A stretch of 64,000 nucleotides of DNA, taken from NCBI RefSeq assembly GCF_002250115.1, contig NZ_CP019985.1, positions 930,001 to 994,000 on the forward strand. The letters are read 5' to 3'. Positions 8,278-17,639 of this stretch are shown one piece after another; positions within the stretch are counted from its first letter, which is position 1; each line of letters opens with the position of its first letter. Source of the stretch: Shouchella clausii. GTDB taxonomy: Bacteria; Bacillota; Bacilli; Bacillales; Bacillaceae_D. The notes under the pieces are model-generated. The model did no database searches. It was not told where the DNA came from and saw nothing but the letters and a program-made list of their open reading frames with translations. A program made the translations under genes and the position numbers.

Positions 8278-9120
8278 TTACTTGATGCCAGTTGTTGCAA
8301 TCCCTTGAATCAGGTATTTTTGGAAGAATAGAAACACGATAAATTGGGGAACGAGGGACAGTGTTGCCATTGCCAGAAGCGGTCCCCATGACGATGCGCT
8401 AGTAGAATCCAGAAAACTGGCAAGCCCAAGCCCTACCGTATAAAGTGACGGGTCATTCAAATAAATCAACCCACCAAAAAAGTCATCCCAACTCCATAGG
8501 AACGCAAAGATCGTAACGGTGACAAGCACCGGTTTGCACAAAGGCATAATAATCCGCCAGAAGATGCCAAAGGTAGAGCACCCATCAATGACAGCCGCTT
8601 CATCTAGTTCTCTCGGGATACCACGGATGAACTGGACCATTAAGAAGATGAAAAACGGTGTGCCGCCTACAAAGGCAGGGACAATTAACGGCAAAAACGT
8701 ATTGACCCAGCCAAAGTAGTTAAACAGAATGTATTGGGGAATAAGCGTAATTTGCATTGGCAGCATCAGCGTTCCAATTAAACAAGCAAACAATACATTC
8801 TTTAGCGGGAATTTCAAGCGTGCAAATCCGAACGCGACAAATGAAGATGAAATCAAGGCACCGATGATGTTCATGCTTGATACAAAGAGTGAGTTGCGGA
8901 AAATTTGGTCAAAGCCAACGCTGCCAAACCCTTTCCAACCTTCTACGTAATTGTCCCAATGAAAAGCAGACGGCAGCAAAGAAGCTGCCTGCTGGAAGAT
9001 TTCTGCAGGTGGCTTTACCGAGCTGCTGATCATCCAAAGCACGGGGTAAAGCATAAAAAACCCAAACAGCAGAACAGTAAAGTGATATAGAAACGTTTTA
9101 AACCTCCTTTTCGTTTTCAC
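8278..9120 (-). CDS. yesQ: ABC sugar-transporter permease, YesQ-like (CUT1, MalG type)
   Basis: This 280-aa inner-membrane protein has six predicted helices. The EAA loop, ELDEAAVIDGCSTFGIFWRIIMPL, docks the ATPase. It ends ...IQGIATTGIK, as MalG-type permeases do. I chose GTG 9120, which has the Shine-Dalgarno AAAGGGTGA at 9124-9132; the open frame continues to 9195 but overlaps the upstream gene without a better signal. With the MalF-type partner and lipoprotein upstream it forms the yesOPQ-like importer, known in B. subtilis for rhamnogalacturonan fragments. No ATPase gene is present here, so a shared MsmX-type ATPase is needed. Last gene of the visible operon. Confidence 0.85.
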   Translation of the reverse strand: MKTKRRFKTFLYHFTVLLFGFFMLYPVLWMISSSVKPPAEIFQQAASLLPSAFHWDNYVEGWKGFGSVGFDQIFRNSLFVSSMNIIGALISSSFVAFGFARLKFPLKNVLFACLIGTLMLPMQITLIPQYILFNYFGWVNTFLPLIVPAFVGGTPFFIFLMVQFIRGIPRELDEAAVIDGCSTFGIFWRIIMPLCKPVLVTVTIFAFLWSWDDFFGGLIYLNDPSLYTVGLGLASFLDSTSASSWGPLLAMATLSLVPQFIVFLFFQKYLIQGIATTGIK

Positions 9121-9124
9121 CTGC

Positions 9125-10069
9125 TCACCCTTTCTCTGATTCATAAAACACCCATTTTTTCGAGCTATAGAAAAGCAATCCTGTGACAATCGCAATCACA
9201 ATGAGCAACGTCCAAGCCATCGCAGAAGCATAGCCCATTTCATAATTGGTAAACGCTCGTTCATAAAGATACAAAGCGTAAAATAGCGTGCGGTCAAGAG
9301 GGCCGCCTTGTGTTGTCACAAATGCTTGTGTAAAGACGAGAAATGCACCAATCATTTGCATAATCAAATTAAAGAAAATGACAGGCGTAAGCAATGGAAT
9401 TGTGATGGACAAGAATTTGCGAAACTTCCCGGCGCCATCAACGGAAGCTGCTTCATATAAATCTTCGGGAATTTGCCTAAGCCCTGCCAAAAAGATGATC
9501 ATAGGAGAACCAAATTGCCATATAACAAGCAAGATCAACACCATTAAGGCATGGTCGGGGCTGGCAATCCAACTTTTTCCTTCTACGCCGAAAAACAACA
9601 AAATATCGTTAATTGCTCCTTGTCCGCCGAATAACTGGCGCCACATCACAGCTACAGCAACACTGCCGCCGATAATGGAAGGAATATAAAACAGCGTTGT
9701 ATAAAACCCTGACCCTTTGCGTTTATTGTTAAACAGCATCGCAATCAACAGGGCAAACGCTAGTTTGATTGGCGTTGACACAAACACGAAAAGAAGCGTG
9801 ACCGTGATTGAAGTACGGAACCTCGGATCATTGGTAAACATCGTGATATAATTGTCCAAGCCAACCCAATTAGGGCTCGTCAACATATCAAAATCAGTGA
9901 ATGAGTAATAAAGCGACGCGATCATCGGGCCAATGACAAAGCCTAAAAACCCGACTAGCCATGGAGAAATAAAGGCAAATCCGACTAAATACTGTTTCCA
10001 AACACGCCATTTCGCGCTTGTTTTTCTATTCGGCGGATACTCGGCTCTTATCGTTTCTGATGGTTTCAT
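9125..10069 (-). CDS. yesP: ABC sugar-transporter permease, YesP-like (CUT1, MalF type)
   Basis: The product is 314 aa. The cytoplasmic N-tail (MKPSETIRAEYPPNR...) is followed by six helices and an EAA loop, DLYEAASVDGAGKFRKFLSITIPL. The MalF/UgpA signature FISPWLVGFLGFVIGPMIAS sits near the start. ATG 10069 follows AAAGGAGA at good spacing; the upstream ATG at 10087 lacks a ribosome site. The stop is 4 nt from the next gene's start, so translation is probably coupled. It pairs with the MalG-type protein to build the membrane channel for sugar oligomers delivered by the lipoprotein encoded upstream. Confidence 0.86.
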   Translation of the reverse strand: MKPSETIRAEYPPNRKTSAKWRVWKQYLVGFAFISPWLVGFLGFVIGPMIASLYYSFTDFDMLTSPNWVGLDNYITMFTNDPRFRTSITVTLLFVFVSTPIKLAFALLIAMLFNNKRKGSGFYTTLFYIPSIIGGSVAVAVMWRQLFGGQGAINDILLFFGVEGKSWIASPDHALMVLILLVIWQFGSPMIIFLAGLRQIPEDLYEAASVDGAGKFRKFLSITIPLLTPVIFFNLIMQMIGAFLVFTQAFVTTQGGPLDRTLFYALYLYERAFTNYEMGYASAMAWTLLIVIAIVTGLLFYSSKKWVFYESEKG

Positions 10070-10094
10070 TCGTCTCTCCTTTATCATCCACTGG

Positions 10095-11408
10095 CTAATT
10101 GCTTAAAATGATCTCAACTTCGCCCCGGAAACGCTCGGCAAATTCCTCGGCGCTCAGCAACTCATACTCGAATTCTTCTATCATTCGCGCATATAAATCC
10201 AAAATCTGACCTGTACCTGCTGGGTCTGGTGGATGGATCGGCGCAGCCCTCTGTTCAACTAACTGAACATAATCAAATTGCAGTTGTGTATTTTCGCTGA
10301 CATGATCATAAAGGTGATCTCGAACCTTTTCTGAAATCGGCACGCCCCGTTCAGCATTTAAAATCTCATTCGCTTCTATACTATTGACAAAAAAATTGAT
10401 GAATCGCGCAGCCTCTTCGCTCTTGTCCCCTTGGCTTGTAGCAGAAAATAGCAATGACGGTTTGATAAAGGAGGCTTCTGATCCACCTTCCATTGCTGGC
10501 AAAGTTGTCATCTGAAGCTTACGGCCAGCAGCTTCATTGAGTGCGACAATTTGATTGCTGTGAGGGGAAAACGTTGAAGCGCGGCTGTGGACAATTAGCT
10601 CATCTTGGATGCCTTGGACCTCGGCTTTGACATCAGGAGGCGCAGCCACCCCACTGTCGAGCAAGTCTTTATACATGTTTAAAAAATCGATCAGGTACTT
10701 GTCGTCGTCGTAGCCAAGTCCTGTGTTGTCTTCGTTGTACAACCACAAATCATGTTGGCGCAAATAATGCTTAAAAAAGTTTAAATTATCTCCGAAAGCA
10801 TACGCATACATGCCGTCCAAGTTTTCGTTAACTGTTTTGACTGCCTCTATATAATCATCCCACGTATAACCAGGCTCTAGTTCCGGAACGCCTGCTTCGG
10901 CGAAAATCTCAGCATCGTAAGCGATGGACATCGCATTGGAACCAAGGTTAATTCCATACAACCCTTCTTCTACAATACCGCCTTCTAAATAGATGTCATC
11001 AACATCACTAAAATCAAGCGTTCCATTTTCTACGTAAGGGGTTAGATCAACAAGCAAATCACGGGAGACATATTCGTTGATGTACTGTAAATCCATTTGA
11101 ATGACGTCTGGCAAGTTTCTGCCTGCCGCTTGCGTCGACATCCGTTCCCAATAACCATCCCAGCCAGTAAATTCGGTCGTAACGGCGATATCCGGATTTT
11201 CAGCTTCAAACAGTTTAATCGCTTCGATTGTGCGGTCATGCCGTGCTTGCGAGCCCCACCATGCGACTCTCAGCTCGGTTTGGCCGCTTTTTAAGTCCGC
11301 TTTCTCGCCGCCTTCTCCTTCGGCCACTTCCGTTTCCGACGATGAGCATGCTGCCAGCGCCACGACACTTACTAAACACATTCCAGCTACTCCTGGCCAT
11401 CCTTTCAT
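10095..11408 (-). CDS. yesO: Extracellular sugar-binding lipoprotein, YesO-like (ABC importer, family 1)
   Basis: This 437-aa lipoprotein has an N-terminal hydrophobic segment and lipobox VALAAC with Cys21 as lipidated residue, followed by an acidic Ser/Glu linker. The body shows the family 1 substrate-binding fold: ELRVAWWGSQARHDRTIEAIKLFE, DIAVTTEFTGWDGYWERM and PDVIQMDLQYINEY. It would capture rhamnogalacturonan oligosaccharides and hand them to the two permeases directly downstream. ATG 11408 follows GGGGAGG. The leader carries a near-consensus cre site (11433-11446), so CcpA repression by glucose is likely. The two-component genes upstream (11545-14347) are the expected activators. Confidence 0.86.
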   Translation of the reverse strand: MKGWPGVAGMCLVSVVALAACSSSETEVAEGEGGEKADLKSGQTELRVAWWGSQARHDRTIEAIKLFEAENPDIAVTTEFTGWDGYWERMSTQAAGRNLPDVIQMDLQYINEYVSRDLLVDLTPYVENGTLDFSDVDDIYLEGGIVEEGLYGINLGSNAMSIAYDAEIFAEAGVPELEPGYTWDDYIEAVKTVNENLDGMYAYAFGDNLNFFKHYLRQHDLWLYNEDNTGLGYDDDKYLIDFLNMYKDLLDSGVAAPPDVKAEVQGIQDELIVHSRASTFSPHSNQIVALNEAAGRKLQMTTLPAMEGGSEASFIKPSLLFSATSQGDKSEEAARFINFFVNSIEANEILNAERGVPISEKVRDHLYDHVSENTQLQFDYVQLVEQRAAPIHPPDPAGTGQILDLYARMIEEFEYELLSAEEFAERFRGEVEIILSN

Positions 11409-11432
11409 TTTGTCGCCTCCCCTTCACATAGA

Positions 11433-11446
11433 ATAAAGCGCTTTCA
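11433..11446. promoter_or_regulatory. Probable cre site (CcpA carbon catabolite repression)
   Basis: ATAAAGCGCTTTCA matches the cre consensus TGWAANCGNTNWCA at 12 of 14 positions, with a perfect AAAGCGCTTT core. It lies about 25-40 nt before the yesO-like start. Confidence 0.6.
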
Positions 11447-11544
11447 TTTAGTAATAGTTTAAAAACTCTTTTTGCCGGTGAATAGATGAAAAAAGGGAAA
11501 TAGTTTGCACAAAAGACCATACTTAAAAGAAACGTGGGACGCTT

Positions 11545-12651
11545 TCACTCTTTTTGATTGATAAATTCAGTGGGACTGGCGTGGAAAAAACGCTTAAATT
11601 GCCTTGTAAAATAATGGACATGGCTGTAACCGACTTGATCAGCAATTTCATAAATATACAGTTCCCCTTCAAGCAACAACTGTTTCGCCTTTTCCATCCG
11701 AACGCGAGTAAGATAGGACTTAAACGATTCGCCGACTGCTTTTTGAAACACAATCCCGAGGTATTTCCTCGATAAACCTACCTCTTCCGCAATATCTTTG
11801 AGGACAATATCTTGGTTATAATGGGCATGCACATAGTCGATCGTCATTTGGACAGCGCGGCGATGCCTAGCGTTGCCTTCTGAAATCGAGGCGATGCACG
11901 CTTGATCAACTTGCGACTCGATCCATGCTTCGAAGTCTTCGATCGTCAACAATTGGTTTGGTGCAACTTCCACTCTGTTGGCACAGATGTGTTGGCCGGT
12001 TCTATTTCGTACCGCATCACGGATCAACGCTTGCAAGCTGTTTGCATGGAAATGAAGCAATGAAGGCCGCTCCAGTTCTTTAGCATCACGTAAATAAGAC
12101 ACGACCGCTCTTGCTGCTTGTTGTGCTTTACGCCAATCGTTGCCACGTACGGCAGTTGCCAATGTTTCATAAAGGGGGAGCGACTCGCCGGTTATTTCAA
12201 AAGGGCGGTCAAGCAATGGCGCAACCGCATTTAAGCGGACTTCCAATTGTTTGTTTTTTGTCTCTTCTTCCGCCTCTGCCGTTAAGTGATTAACGATTTT
12301 TTCAAATACAGTCGTAATCGTCGTTTTCGAAACGGGTTTGCTTAAATACTCATCTACACGTAAGCGCAGCGCTTGTCGTGCGTATTCAAAATCATCGAAG
12401 CCACTTAAAATGACAACCTTTCCAGCAAATCCTTCATCCCTTACCGTTTTAACCATTGCCAACCCTTCCAACACAGGCATATAAATATCGGTTACAACAA
12501 TGTTCGGCTGATTGGTTTGAATCAACTTGATCCCCTCTTCGCCGTCATACGCTTCTCCAACAAAGGTCATGTTAAACGTCTCCCACGGAATAATGCCTTT
12601 TAGCCCTTCAATTACTTGCTGGTCGTCGTCGATAATAACCGTTTTCCACAT
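11545..12651 (-). CDS. yesN: Response regulator with AraC-type output domain, YesN-like
   Basis: The product is 368 aa. Receiver domain 1-120 has the acidic pair D8/D9, phospho-acceptor Asp55 (VVTDIYMP) and Lys105 (LSKP). A middle helical region of about 140 residues leads to two AraC helix-turn-helix motifs at about 270-365 (DIAEEVGLSRKYLGIVFQK and IADQVGYSHVHYFTRQFKRF). The start ATG 12651 follows GGGGAGGAG and lies inside the 3' end of the kinase gene (44-nt overlap), which couples their translation. In B. subtilis YesN is paired with YesM and sits ahead of the yesOPQ importer; the same order is kept here, so activation of the importer operon is the likely role. Confidence 0.88.
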   Translation of the reverse strand: MWKTVIIDDDQQVIEGLKGIIPWETFNMTFVGEAYDGEEGIKLIQTNQPNIVVTDIYMPVLEGLAMVKTVRDEGFAGKVVILSGFDDFEYARQALRLRVDEYLSKPVSKTTITTVFEKIVNHLTAEAEEETKNKQLEVRLNAVAPLLDRPFEITGESLPLYETLATAVRGNDWRKAQQAARAVVSYLRDAKELERPSLLHFHANSLQALIRDAVRNRTGQHICANRVEVAPNQLLTIEDFEAWIESQVDQACIASISEGNARHRRAVQMTIDYVHAHYNQDIVLKDIAEEVGLSRKYLGIVFQKAVGESFKSYLTRVRMEKAKQLLLEGELYIYEIADQVGYSHVHYFTRQFKRFFHASPTEFINQKE

Positions 12652-14347
12652 GTTTGTTTACTCCTCCCCAATCGCTTGTTTGCTTTTGCGGAATTTCAAT
12701 CAATACTGTCGTCCCTGCCCCTATTGCACTGTAAACAGTGATCGTCCCTTCCTCACCAAAAAACGCTTGTAAACGCTCTGCGACGTTTTGCAAACCATAA
12801 CCATTTTTCTGGGAAATCGCCTTTTGTTCAAACCCTACGCCGTCATCTTTCACTTGTAGCCGAAGTGCTTGTTTGTACGGACGAATGGAAATGTCAATCA
12901 TCCCACGTTGGCGGCGATGAAATCCATGAATAATCGCGTTTTCAACAATTGGCTGCAATGTAAACTTCGGTACATAGTAATGGCGGAGTTCAGGTGGGAC
13001 ATCAATTTCAAATGAAATATCGACGTTTTTTGTGCATTGCTGGATTTGCATATAGTAGCGGATATGGTCCAGTTCATCGGCTATTGGAATGAAACTTTTT
13101 CCTTTCGAGAGGCCAATCCGCAGCATTTTCCCCATCAATTCAATGACTTCACTGATCTCATCTTCGCCCTTAGCAATCGCCATCCAATTTAATTGGTCGA
13201 GTGTATTGTACAAAAAATGTGGATTGATGTTTGCCTGTAATGCCGTTATGTCGGCTTCATTTTTGCGACGGTGCTCTTCCTCTAAAGATTGGTGCAACGC
13301 ACGAATTTCCTTCGTCATTTCCGTAAACCCTTCAAATAAATCGCCAAACTCATTTTGATAGCCATTTGGCACATTTACTTTTTGTGATTTACCAAATTGC
13401 ACAAACCCTTGGCGTAGCTGGAGAATTGGCTTTGAAAACGCCGTAGACAGAAACAAAGCAAACAGGAGCGCCCCTGCGATCGCTACTAGGCTAATTGCTA
13501 TAAGCACAGCTGTAATTCGTTTCCCCCCTTTCGTTAGCTCTCCCCATGGCGTCACCTCGACAAGAAACCAGTCGGCACGCTCTAATGCTGACCATACAGC
13601 TAGCCCCTGGTCAAGCTCTCTATTTCCATCTTGGTTAAAAGATTGTTCAGCCACGATTCTTCCTACTTCTTCTTCCATTTCATGCACCATAACGGCTTCT
13701 CCATTTTTGCCAACTAACATGCGCTGATTTGCCTGATGTTCCCTATCAACAAACAAGGCTTCAAAATCACGGGCGCGGACGTTCAGTACTAACATAGCTT
13801 TTAACGTTCCTTTTGCCGAATACAGTTTGCACATGTAAGAGACGACCTTTTCCTCTTCTGTTAAATGTTTATCGTGTTCTCCTAGCCAAACTTCATTGGC
13901 CTCATTTACTTCGTTGTTTTTTGGATGGCTGTGCATATCAATCTTAGAAAGAAAACGGATTGGATATTGGCTATCAAAAGTTGGGGGGTTATCCATGTAT
14001 ATATCAATGGAATCAATCATTGATGAACTTAATACAACTTGATGCAAATACTTGTGGAGGTTGTTTCGTTGTCGATTATAAGAAAAGTGTTCGTGTCGGT
14101 TATTGATGAAGGCTTGCAAATCAGCATTTCTTGAAATAACAACCGCTGTTTCTTCCAACACCTTCATCTGGTTGTCCAATTCATCTCGGTATAAGTGCAA
14201 AAGCTCCTTTTGGTGAGCCGACGTCGAGGCAATCGTTTCCGACACAACCATGCGATAACTTACGCCAATTACGACGAAGAATAGGAAAATAATAAACAGC
14301 GCAATGCTTAAAAACAGAATGGTTTTGACCTTTGCCTTTTTAAACAT
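12608..14347 (-). CDS. yesM: Sensor histidine kinase, YesM-like (LytS/YpdA-type His kinase)
   Basis: The product is 579 aa from ATG 14347, which follows AAGGTGG; the frame stays open to 14395 without a ribosome site. A first helix (about 9-30) and a second (about 280-305) bracket a large extracytoplasmic sensor (dCache-like by size). A HAMP segment leads to the His_kinase domain with the hallmark ANINPHFLYNTLDQLNW (phospho-acceptor His), and an HATPase_c domain with VENAIIHGF, DDGVGF and GYGLQNVAERL. Members of this class sense oligosaccharides, directly or through a binding protein, and signal to AraC-type regulators such as the one encoded by the overlapping downstream gene. Confidence 0.88.
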   Translation of the reverse strand: MFKKAKVKTILFLSIALFIIFLFFVVIGVSYRMVVSETIASTSAHQKELLHLYRDELDNQMKVLEETAVVISRNADLQAFINNRHEHFSYNRQRNNLHKYLHQVVLSSSMIDSIDIYMDNPPTFDSQYPIRFLSKIDMHSHPKNNEVNEANEVWLGEHDKHLTEEEKVVSYMCKLYSAKGTLKAMLVLNVRARDFEALFVDREHQANQRMLVGKNGEAVMVHEMEEEVGRIVAEQSFNQDGNRELDQGLAVWSALERADWFLVEVTPWGELTKGGKRITAVLIAISLVAIAGALLFALFLSTAFSKPILQLRQGFVQFGKSQKVNVPNGYQNEFGDLFEGFTEMTKEIRALHQSLEEEHRRKNEADITALQANINPHFLYNTLDQLNWMAIAKGEDEISEVIELMGKMLRIGLSKGKSFIPIADELDHIRYYMQIQQCTKNVDISFEIDVPPELRHYYVPKFTLQPIVENAIIHGFHRRQRGMIDISIRPYKQALRLQVKDDGVGFEQKAISQKNGYGLQNVAERLQAFFGEEGTITVYSAIGAGTTVLIEIPQKQTSDWGGVNKHVENGYYRRRPASN

Positions 14348-14413
14348 AGCAACCACCTTATCGCACAGCCAAGTCAAGGCTATATTTGTCGGCAAGACGT
14401 CTACAGTTACAGC

Positions 14414-14441
14414 ACCCGCGATGGACGCGAGTGCTGCCTGC
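14414..14441. other. Hairpin between the oxidoreductase gene and the yesM-like gene
   Basis: AGCACCCGCG and CGCGAGTGCT form a stem of about 10 bp (one mismatch) with a 5-nt loop. No T-run follows on the minus strand, so it is more likely a processing or stability element, or a weak attenuator, than a full terminator. Confidence 0.4.
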
Positions 14442-14448
14442 TACGTTT

Positions 14449-15591
14449 TCAGCGTTTCTTTAATGGGAGTAGACGGCCATTGCTGTGGGTTTCATAGCGT
14501 TCAAGCAATACGTCAGCTAAACCTGGCACGACCCGGTAGCCATCAACTTGCTTGACATTAGCAAACTCGTGAATAGGATGTTGTTTTAATTGCTCAATGA
14601 TTTGTACATGGGCAAATGCTGTTTCGTACGTACAAGGGACCTTTCTGTTTGGATCAATAATTGCTTCAATACAATCGTCCAACTTTGCAAATGAATCATC
14701 GTGCGTAACGCCAAGCCTGCCATATACTTTTGTAGAACCATCTTTAAAATAAGCGACGACGTGCCCTGTTTTATTGGTGCACCTATATTCGATTGTCGCT
14801 TTTTCGAATTCCAACGCAAACATCGGACCGGCCTCTTCCTCCGTGGCGTGTGAGGCTACAAACAATAACGCTGCTCCTTCGTCTGTTTTCGCCCGCAATA
14901 TGCATGTGTCAAATGTTTCAATTGGATTGGCCCGATACAATTCAGCGTCGATGTCAACGACATTGGCGCAAGTATCAATTTTGTCGCCTAGCACATACAA
15001 CAAATGATGAAGAAAATGGGCTGCGGCATTGTTGGCAATGCTATCAAAAATCGCCTGCCCTTGCTGGGAATAGCGTTTTCCTGCCCAATTGGAACGTTGG
15101 TAGTACTCTGTGTTTCGCGGCCAAAACACCAATGTCTTCAGCGACTTGGCCCGCCCAAACAAGCCGGCCATTCGGTCACGCTTTAACGCATGAACGGTTT
15201 TGCTAAATGACCAATTAAAACCAATCGCCGCCCATCTTTGCGCCTCTCTTACTGCTTTTTCCCACAAAGGAAAATCATTTGCCACAGCGGAAAGCGGCTT
15301 TTCACACAGGACATGGCTGCCGTTCGTTAACGCTTCCAGAGCGTGGACTGTATGAAAATGAATCGGTGTGGCAATAACAGCCAAATCGGCATGATGTTCT
15401 CTATAAAACGAGGTTAGAGAATGGTAGACCGGTACACCGCGCTCTCGTAAATCGGGCAAATACGGGCTGCGTTCCGGCGCATTGTCCACAACCCCTGCAA
15501 GCAGTGCTTGTTTGTGGGTTAACAGCTTTTTTACATATCCGCTGCCATAACCATTAATGCCAGCCACCACTACTGAAACCAAATCCGCCAT
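14449..15591 (-). CDS. NAD(P)-dependent oxidoreductase, Gfo/Idh/MocA family
   Basis: The product is 380 aa. The Rossmann start VSVVVAGINGYGSGYVKKLL contains the dinucleotide-binding glycines. ADLAVIATPIHFHTVHALEAL and the family's VLCEKPLSA supply the catalytic-region lysine, and the C-terminal alpha/beta domain has FDSIANNAAAHFLHHLLYV. Such enzymes oxidise a hydroxyl of a sugar, cyclitol or glycoside. ATG 15591 follows GAGGAGG at 7 nt; the open frame reaches 15624. It is the fourth gene of an operon with another Gfo/Idh/MocA enzyme, a DUF993 protein and a TIM-barrel isomerase. The nucleotide-binding loop GxNGYG is slightly unusual for the family. Substrate unknown. Confidence 0.82.
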   Translation of the reverse strand: MADLVSVVVAGINGYGSGYVKKLLTHKQALLAGVVDNAPERSPYLPDLRERGVPVYHSLTSFYREHHADLAVIATPIHFHTVHALEALTNGSHVLCEKPLSAVANDFPLWEKAVREAQRWAAIGFNWSFSKTVHALKRDRMAGLFGRAKSLKTLVFWPRNTEYYQRSNWAGKRYSQQGQAIFDSIANNAAAHFLHHLLYVLGDKIDTCANVVDIDAELYRANPIETFDTCILRAKTDEGAALLFVASHATEEEAGPMFALEFEKATIEYRCTNKTGHVVAYFKDGSTKVYGRLGVTHDDSFAKLDDCIEAIIDPNRKVPCTYETAFAHVQIIEQLKQHPIHEFANVKQVDGYRVVPGLADVLLERYETHSNGRLLPLKKR

Positions 15592-15629
15592 TTTAAGCCT
15601 CCTCGTTCGCAGTCTTGCCAACAACGCGA

Positions 15630-16451
15630 TTAGACGTGTGCATCAAACCGTTCAATGATCTTCGCCATTGCTTCATCACCGGAAAGATTCCAGAGCGACT
15701 GGTTCATAATTTCGACTTCAATCGGACCCCTATAACCAGCTTGTTCTACTAACCGGCGCATGTTCTTTAAGTCGATCACACCATCGCCCATAAGGGACCT
15801 GCCTTTAAACATGTCTGTAATAGGAACGTTCCAGTCGGAAACATGGAACCCAAGTATATGGCGGCCTGCCCGTTCGATTTGTTGATCTAGCTCTGGGTCC
15901 CACCAAACGTGGAACGCATCAACGATTACACCGACTTGCATTGTGCCGATCGTTTCGGCTATATCATTAGCTTGCCTTAGTGTATTTATGACAGAACGGT
16001 CGGCTGCGTACATCGGATGAAGAGGCTCGATTCCAAGTTTAATGCCGCATTGTTCTGCATAAGGAACAATCGCCTCAATTCCTGCTTGTACATGCTTTCT
16101 TGCTTCCACTAAATCTTTGCCCGCAGCTGGTCCACATACAAGGACAAGCACGTTCGCACCAAGTTCGGCAGCTTCGTCTATGGCACGCCGATTGTCTTCA
16201 ATCCGCTGGAGCCGCTCTTGTTGGCTAGCAGCAGGAAACATGCCACCGCGGCATAAGCTGGAAAGGGAAAGGCCGGCATCACGAATATGCTCTTTCGCTT
16301 CCTTTAAGCCGTACTCATGCAGTTTATGGCGCCAAACAGCCAGCCAGCCCACACCGTGGCGGGCGCAGCCTTCAATTGCTTCTGGCAACGTCCATTGTTC
16401 AGTCGTAATCTGGTTTAGACTGAAGCGCTTGATTCCAGGAGCACCGCTCAT
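15630..16451 (-). CDS. Sugar isomerase/epimerase-like TIM-barrel protein (AP endonuclease 2 superfamily)
   Basis: The 273-aa protein fits the xylose isomerase-like TIM-barrel family. Metal-ligand stretches are GIEPLHPMYAADRSVI, VGVIVDAFHVWWDPEL and LGFHVSDWNVPI, with a final PIEVEIMN Glu. Family members isomerise or epimerise ketoses, keto-acids and inososes, or act on 3-keto-glycosides. The start ATG 16451 overlaps the DUF993 stop by 4 nt (ATGA), so the two are translationally coupled; the next gene starts 38 nt after its stop. The pairing with two Gfo/Idh/MocA dehydrogenases fits an oxidise-then-rearrange pathway. Exact reaction not inferable. Confidence 0.8.
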   Translation of the reverse strand: MSGAPGIKRFSLNQITTEQWTLPEAIEGCARHGVGWLAVWRHKLHEYGLKEAKEHIRDAGLSLSSLCRGGMFPAASQQERLQRIEDNRRAIDEAAELGANVLVLVCGPAAGKDLVEARKHVQAGIEAIVPYAEQCGIKLGIEPLHPMYAADRSVINTLRQANDIAETIGTMQVGVIVDAFHVWWDPELDQQIERAGRHILGFHVSDWNVPITDMFKGRSLMGDGVIDLKNMRRLVEQAGYRGPIEVEIMNQSLWNLSGDEAMAKIIERFDAHV

Positions 16452-17626
16452 AGGCGCACCTCCTGGCCGATACCAGCCGCTTCAAGCGTTAGCACCATCC
16501 GTTTAATCGCTCTCTCAGGCTCAACGAGCAAGCCTGCTTGGTCGGCTAACATAAATAGCTTTGCCAAATGAACAGCAGACCTTGCTCCTTCTGCGCCGCC
16601 GATCATTCGAAAATGGTTTTGGTGCCCATTTAAGTGGGCCATAAAGACAATCCCTGTTTTGTAGGCGTAGGTCGGCGCTTCAAAAATATGGCGGGCAAGT
16701 GGGACAGTTGGCGCCAAGATCCGGTTATATGTTTCGAGATCGCCGCGGTCAAGCGCTTGGAAAGCTTCAGCAGCTGCCGGCGCAATCGCGTCAAAAATGC
16801 CTAATAGCGCATCACTATAAAAGCCGTTTTCCCCAGCAATCAGTTCAGGATAATGAAAATCATCGCCTGTATACATCCTCACCTGTTTAGGAAGAAGGCT
16901 GCGCATAGCCACTTCTTTGTTTTTATCAAGCAGTGATAGCTTGATCCCGTCTATTTTGTACTTGTGTTCATGAATAATCTCGAGACAAACATCCATCGCC
17001 CCGTCAATAGATGGGTCCCCCCAATAACCAGCTAGATTCGGATCAAACATGTCGCCAAGCCAATGGAGAATCACCGGTTCCTTCACTTGGCGGAGCAAGC
17101 GACTATACACATTCCGATAATCATCTCGTGACCGTGCTGTTTTCGCAAGGGCACGGCTTGCCATGAGAATCACACGACTGCCTTGCGCTTCGACAAATTC
17201 CATTTGCTCTTCATAAGCGGATATAATTGCATCAAGCCCATATACCTCTTTGTCACTCAAGTGATCGGTCCCCACACCTGAGGCAATTTCACCACCGACT
17301 GCTTTTGCGTCTTTTGCCGAATAGGCAATCAACTGTTTGGCCGCTTCCCATGTTAAGCCCATTCCTCTTTGCGCTGTATCCATTGCTTCAGCAACACCGA
17401 ATCCAAGTTTCCATAGGTGGTGGCGGTAAGAAAGGGTCGCTTCCCAGTCAACTTTGCCGCCCAGTACTGGCGGTACAGGCGATAACGGATCGGCGACGAC
17501 GTGTGCCGCTGAGTAGGCACGCCGTGCGGAAAAAGCAGCCGTCTTCAGACATGCAGGCTCAGCATTCTGGAGCGTATAAACGATTTTGTTTCTGTCTTCA
17601 GTTGGCAATGTAATCGTGTATACCAT
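16448..17626 (-). CDS. DUF993 protein (dihydrodipicolinate synthase-like fold, function unknown)
   Basis: The product is 392 aa from ATG 17626 after a GGGGGC ribosome site. I recognise the DUF993 family, usually labelled dihydrodipicolinate synthase-like: LGFGVAEAMDTAQRGMGLTW, GVGTDHLSDKEVYGLDAIISAYEEQ, PVILHWLGDMFDPNLAGYWG, KIDGIKLSLLDKNKEVAMRS (Lys in the Schiff-base position of that fold) and MYTGDDFHYPELIAG. A Schiff-base aldolase or lyase acting on a keto-sugar acid is the natural inference, but no activity is established to my knowledge. It lies 13 nt after the first oxidoreductase gene and overlaps the isomerase gene by 4 nt, so all belong to one pathway. Confidence 0.75.
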   Translation of the reverse strand: MVYTITLPTEDRNKIVYTLQNAEPACLKTAAFSARRAYSAAHVVADPLSPVPPVLGGKVDWEATLSYRHHLWKLGFGVAEAMDTAQRGMGLTWEAAKQLIAYSAKDAKAVGGEIASGVGTDHLSDKEVYGLDAIISAYEEQMEFVEAQGSRVILMASRALAKTARSRDDYRNVYSRLLRQVKEPVILHWLGDMFDPNLAGYWGDPSIDGAMDVCLEIIHEHKYKIDGIKLSLLDKNKEVAMRSLLPKQVRMYTGDDFHYPELIAGENGFYSDALLGIFDAIAPAAAEAFQALDRGDLETYNRILAPTVPLARHIFEAPTYAYKTGIVFMAHLNGHQNHFRMIGGAEGARSAVHLAKLFMLADQAGLLVEPERAIKRMVLTLEAAGIGQEVRL

Positions 17627-17639
17627 TGTTTTTGCCCCC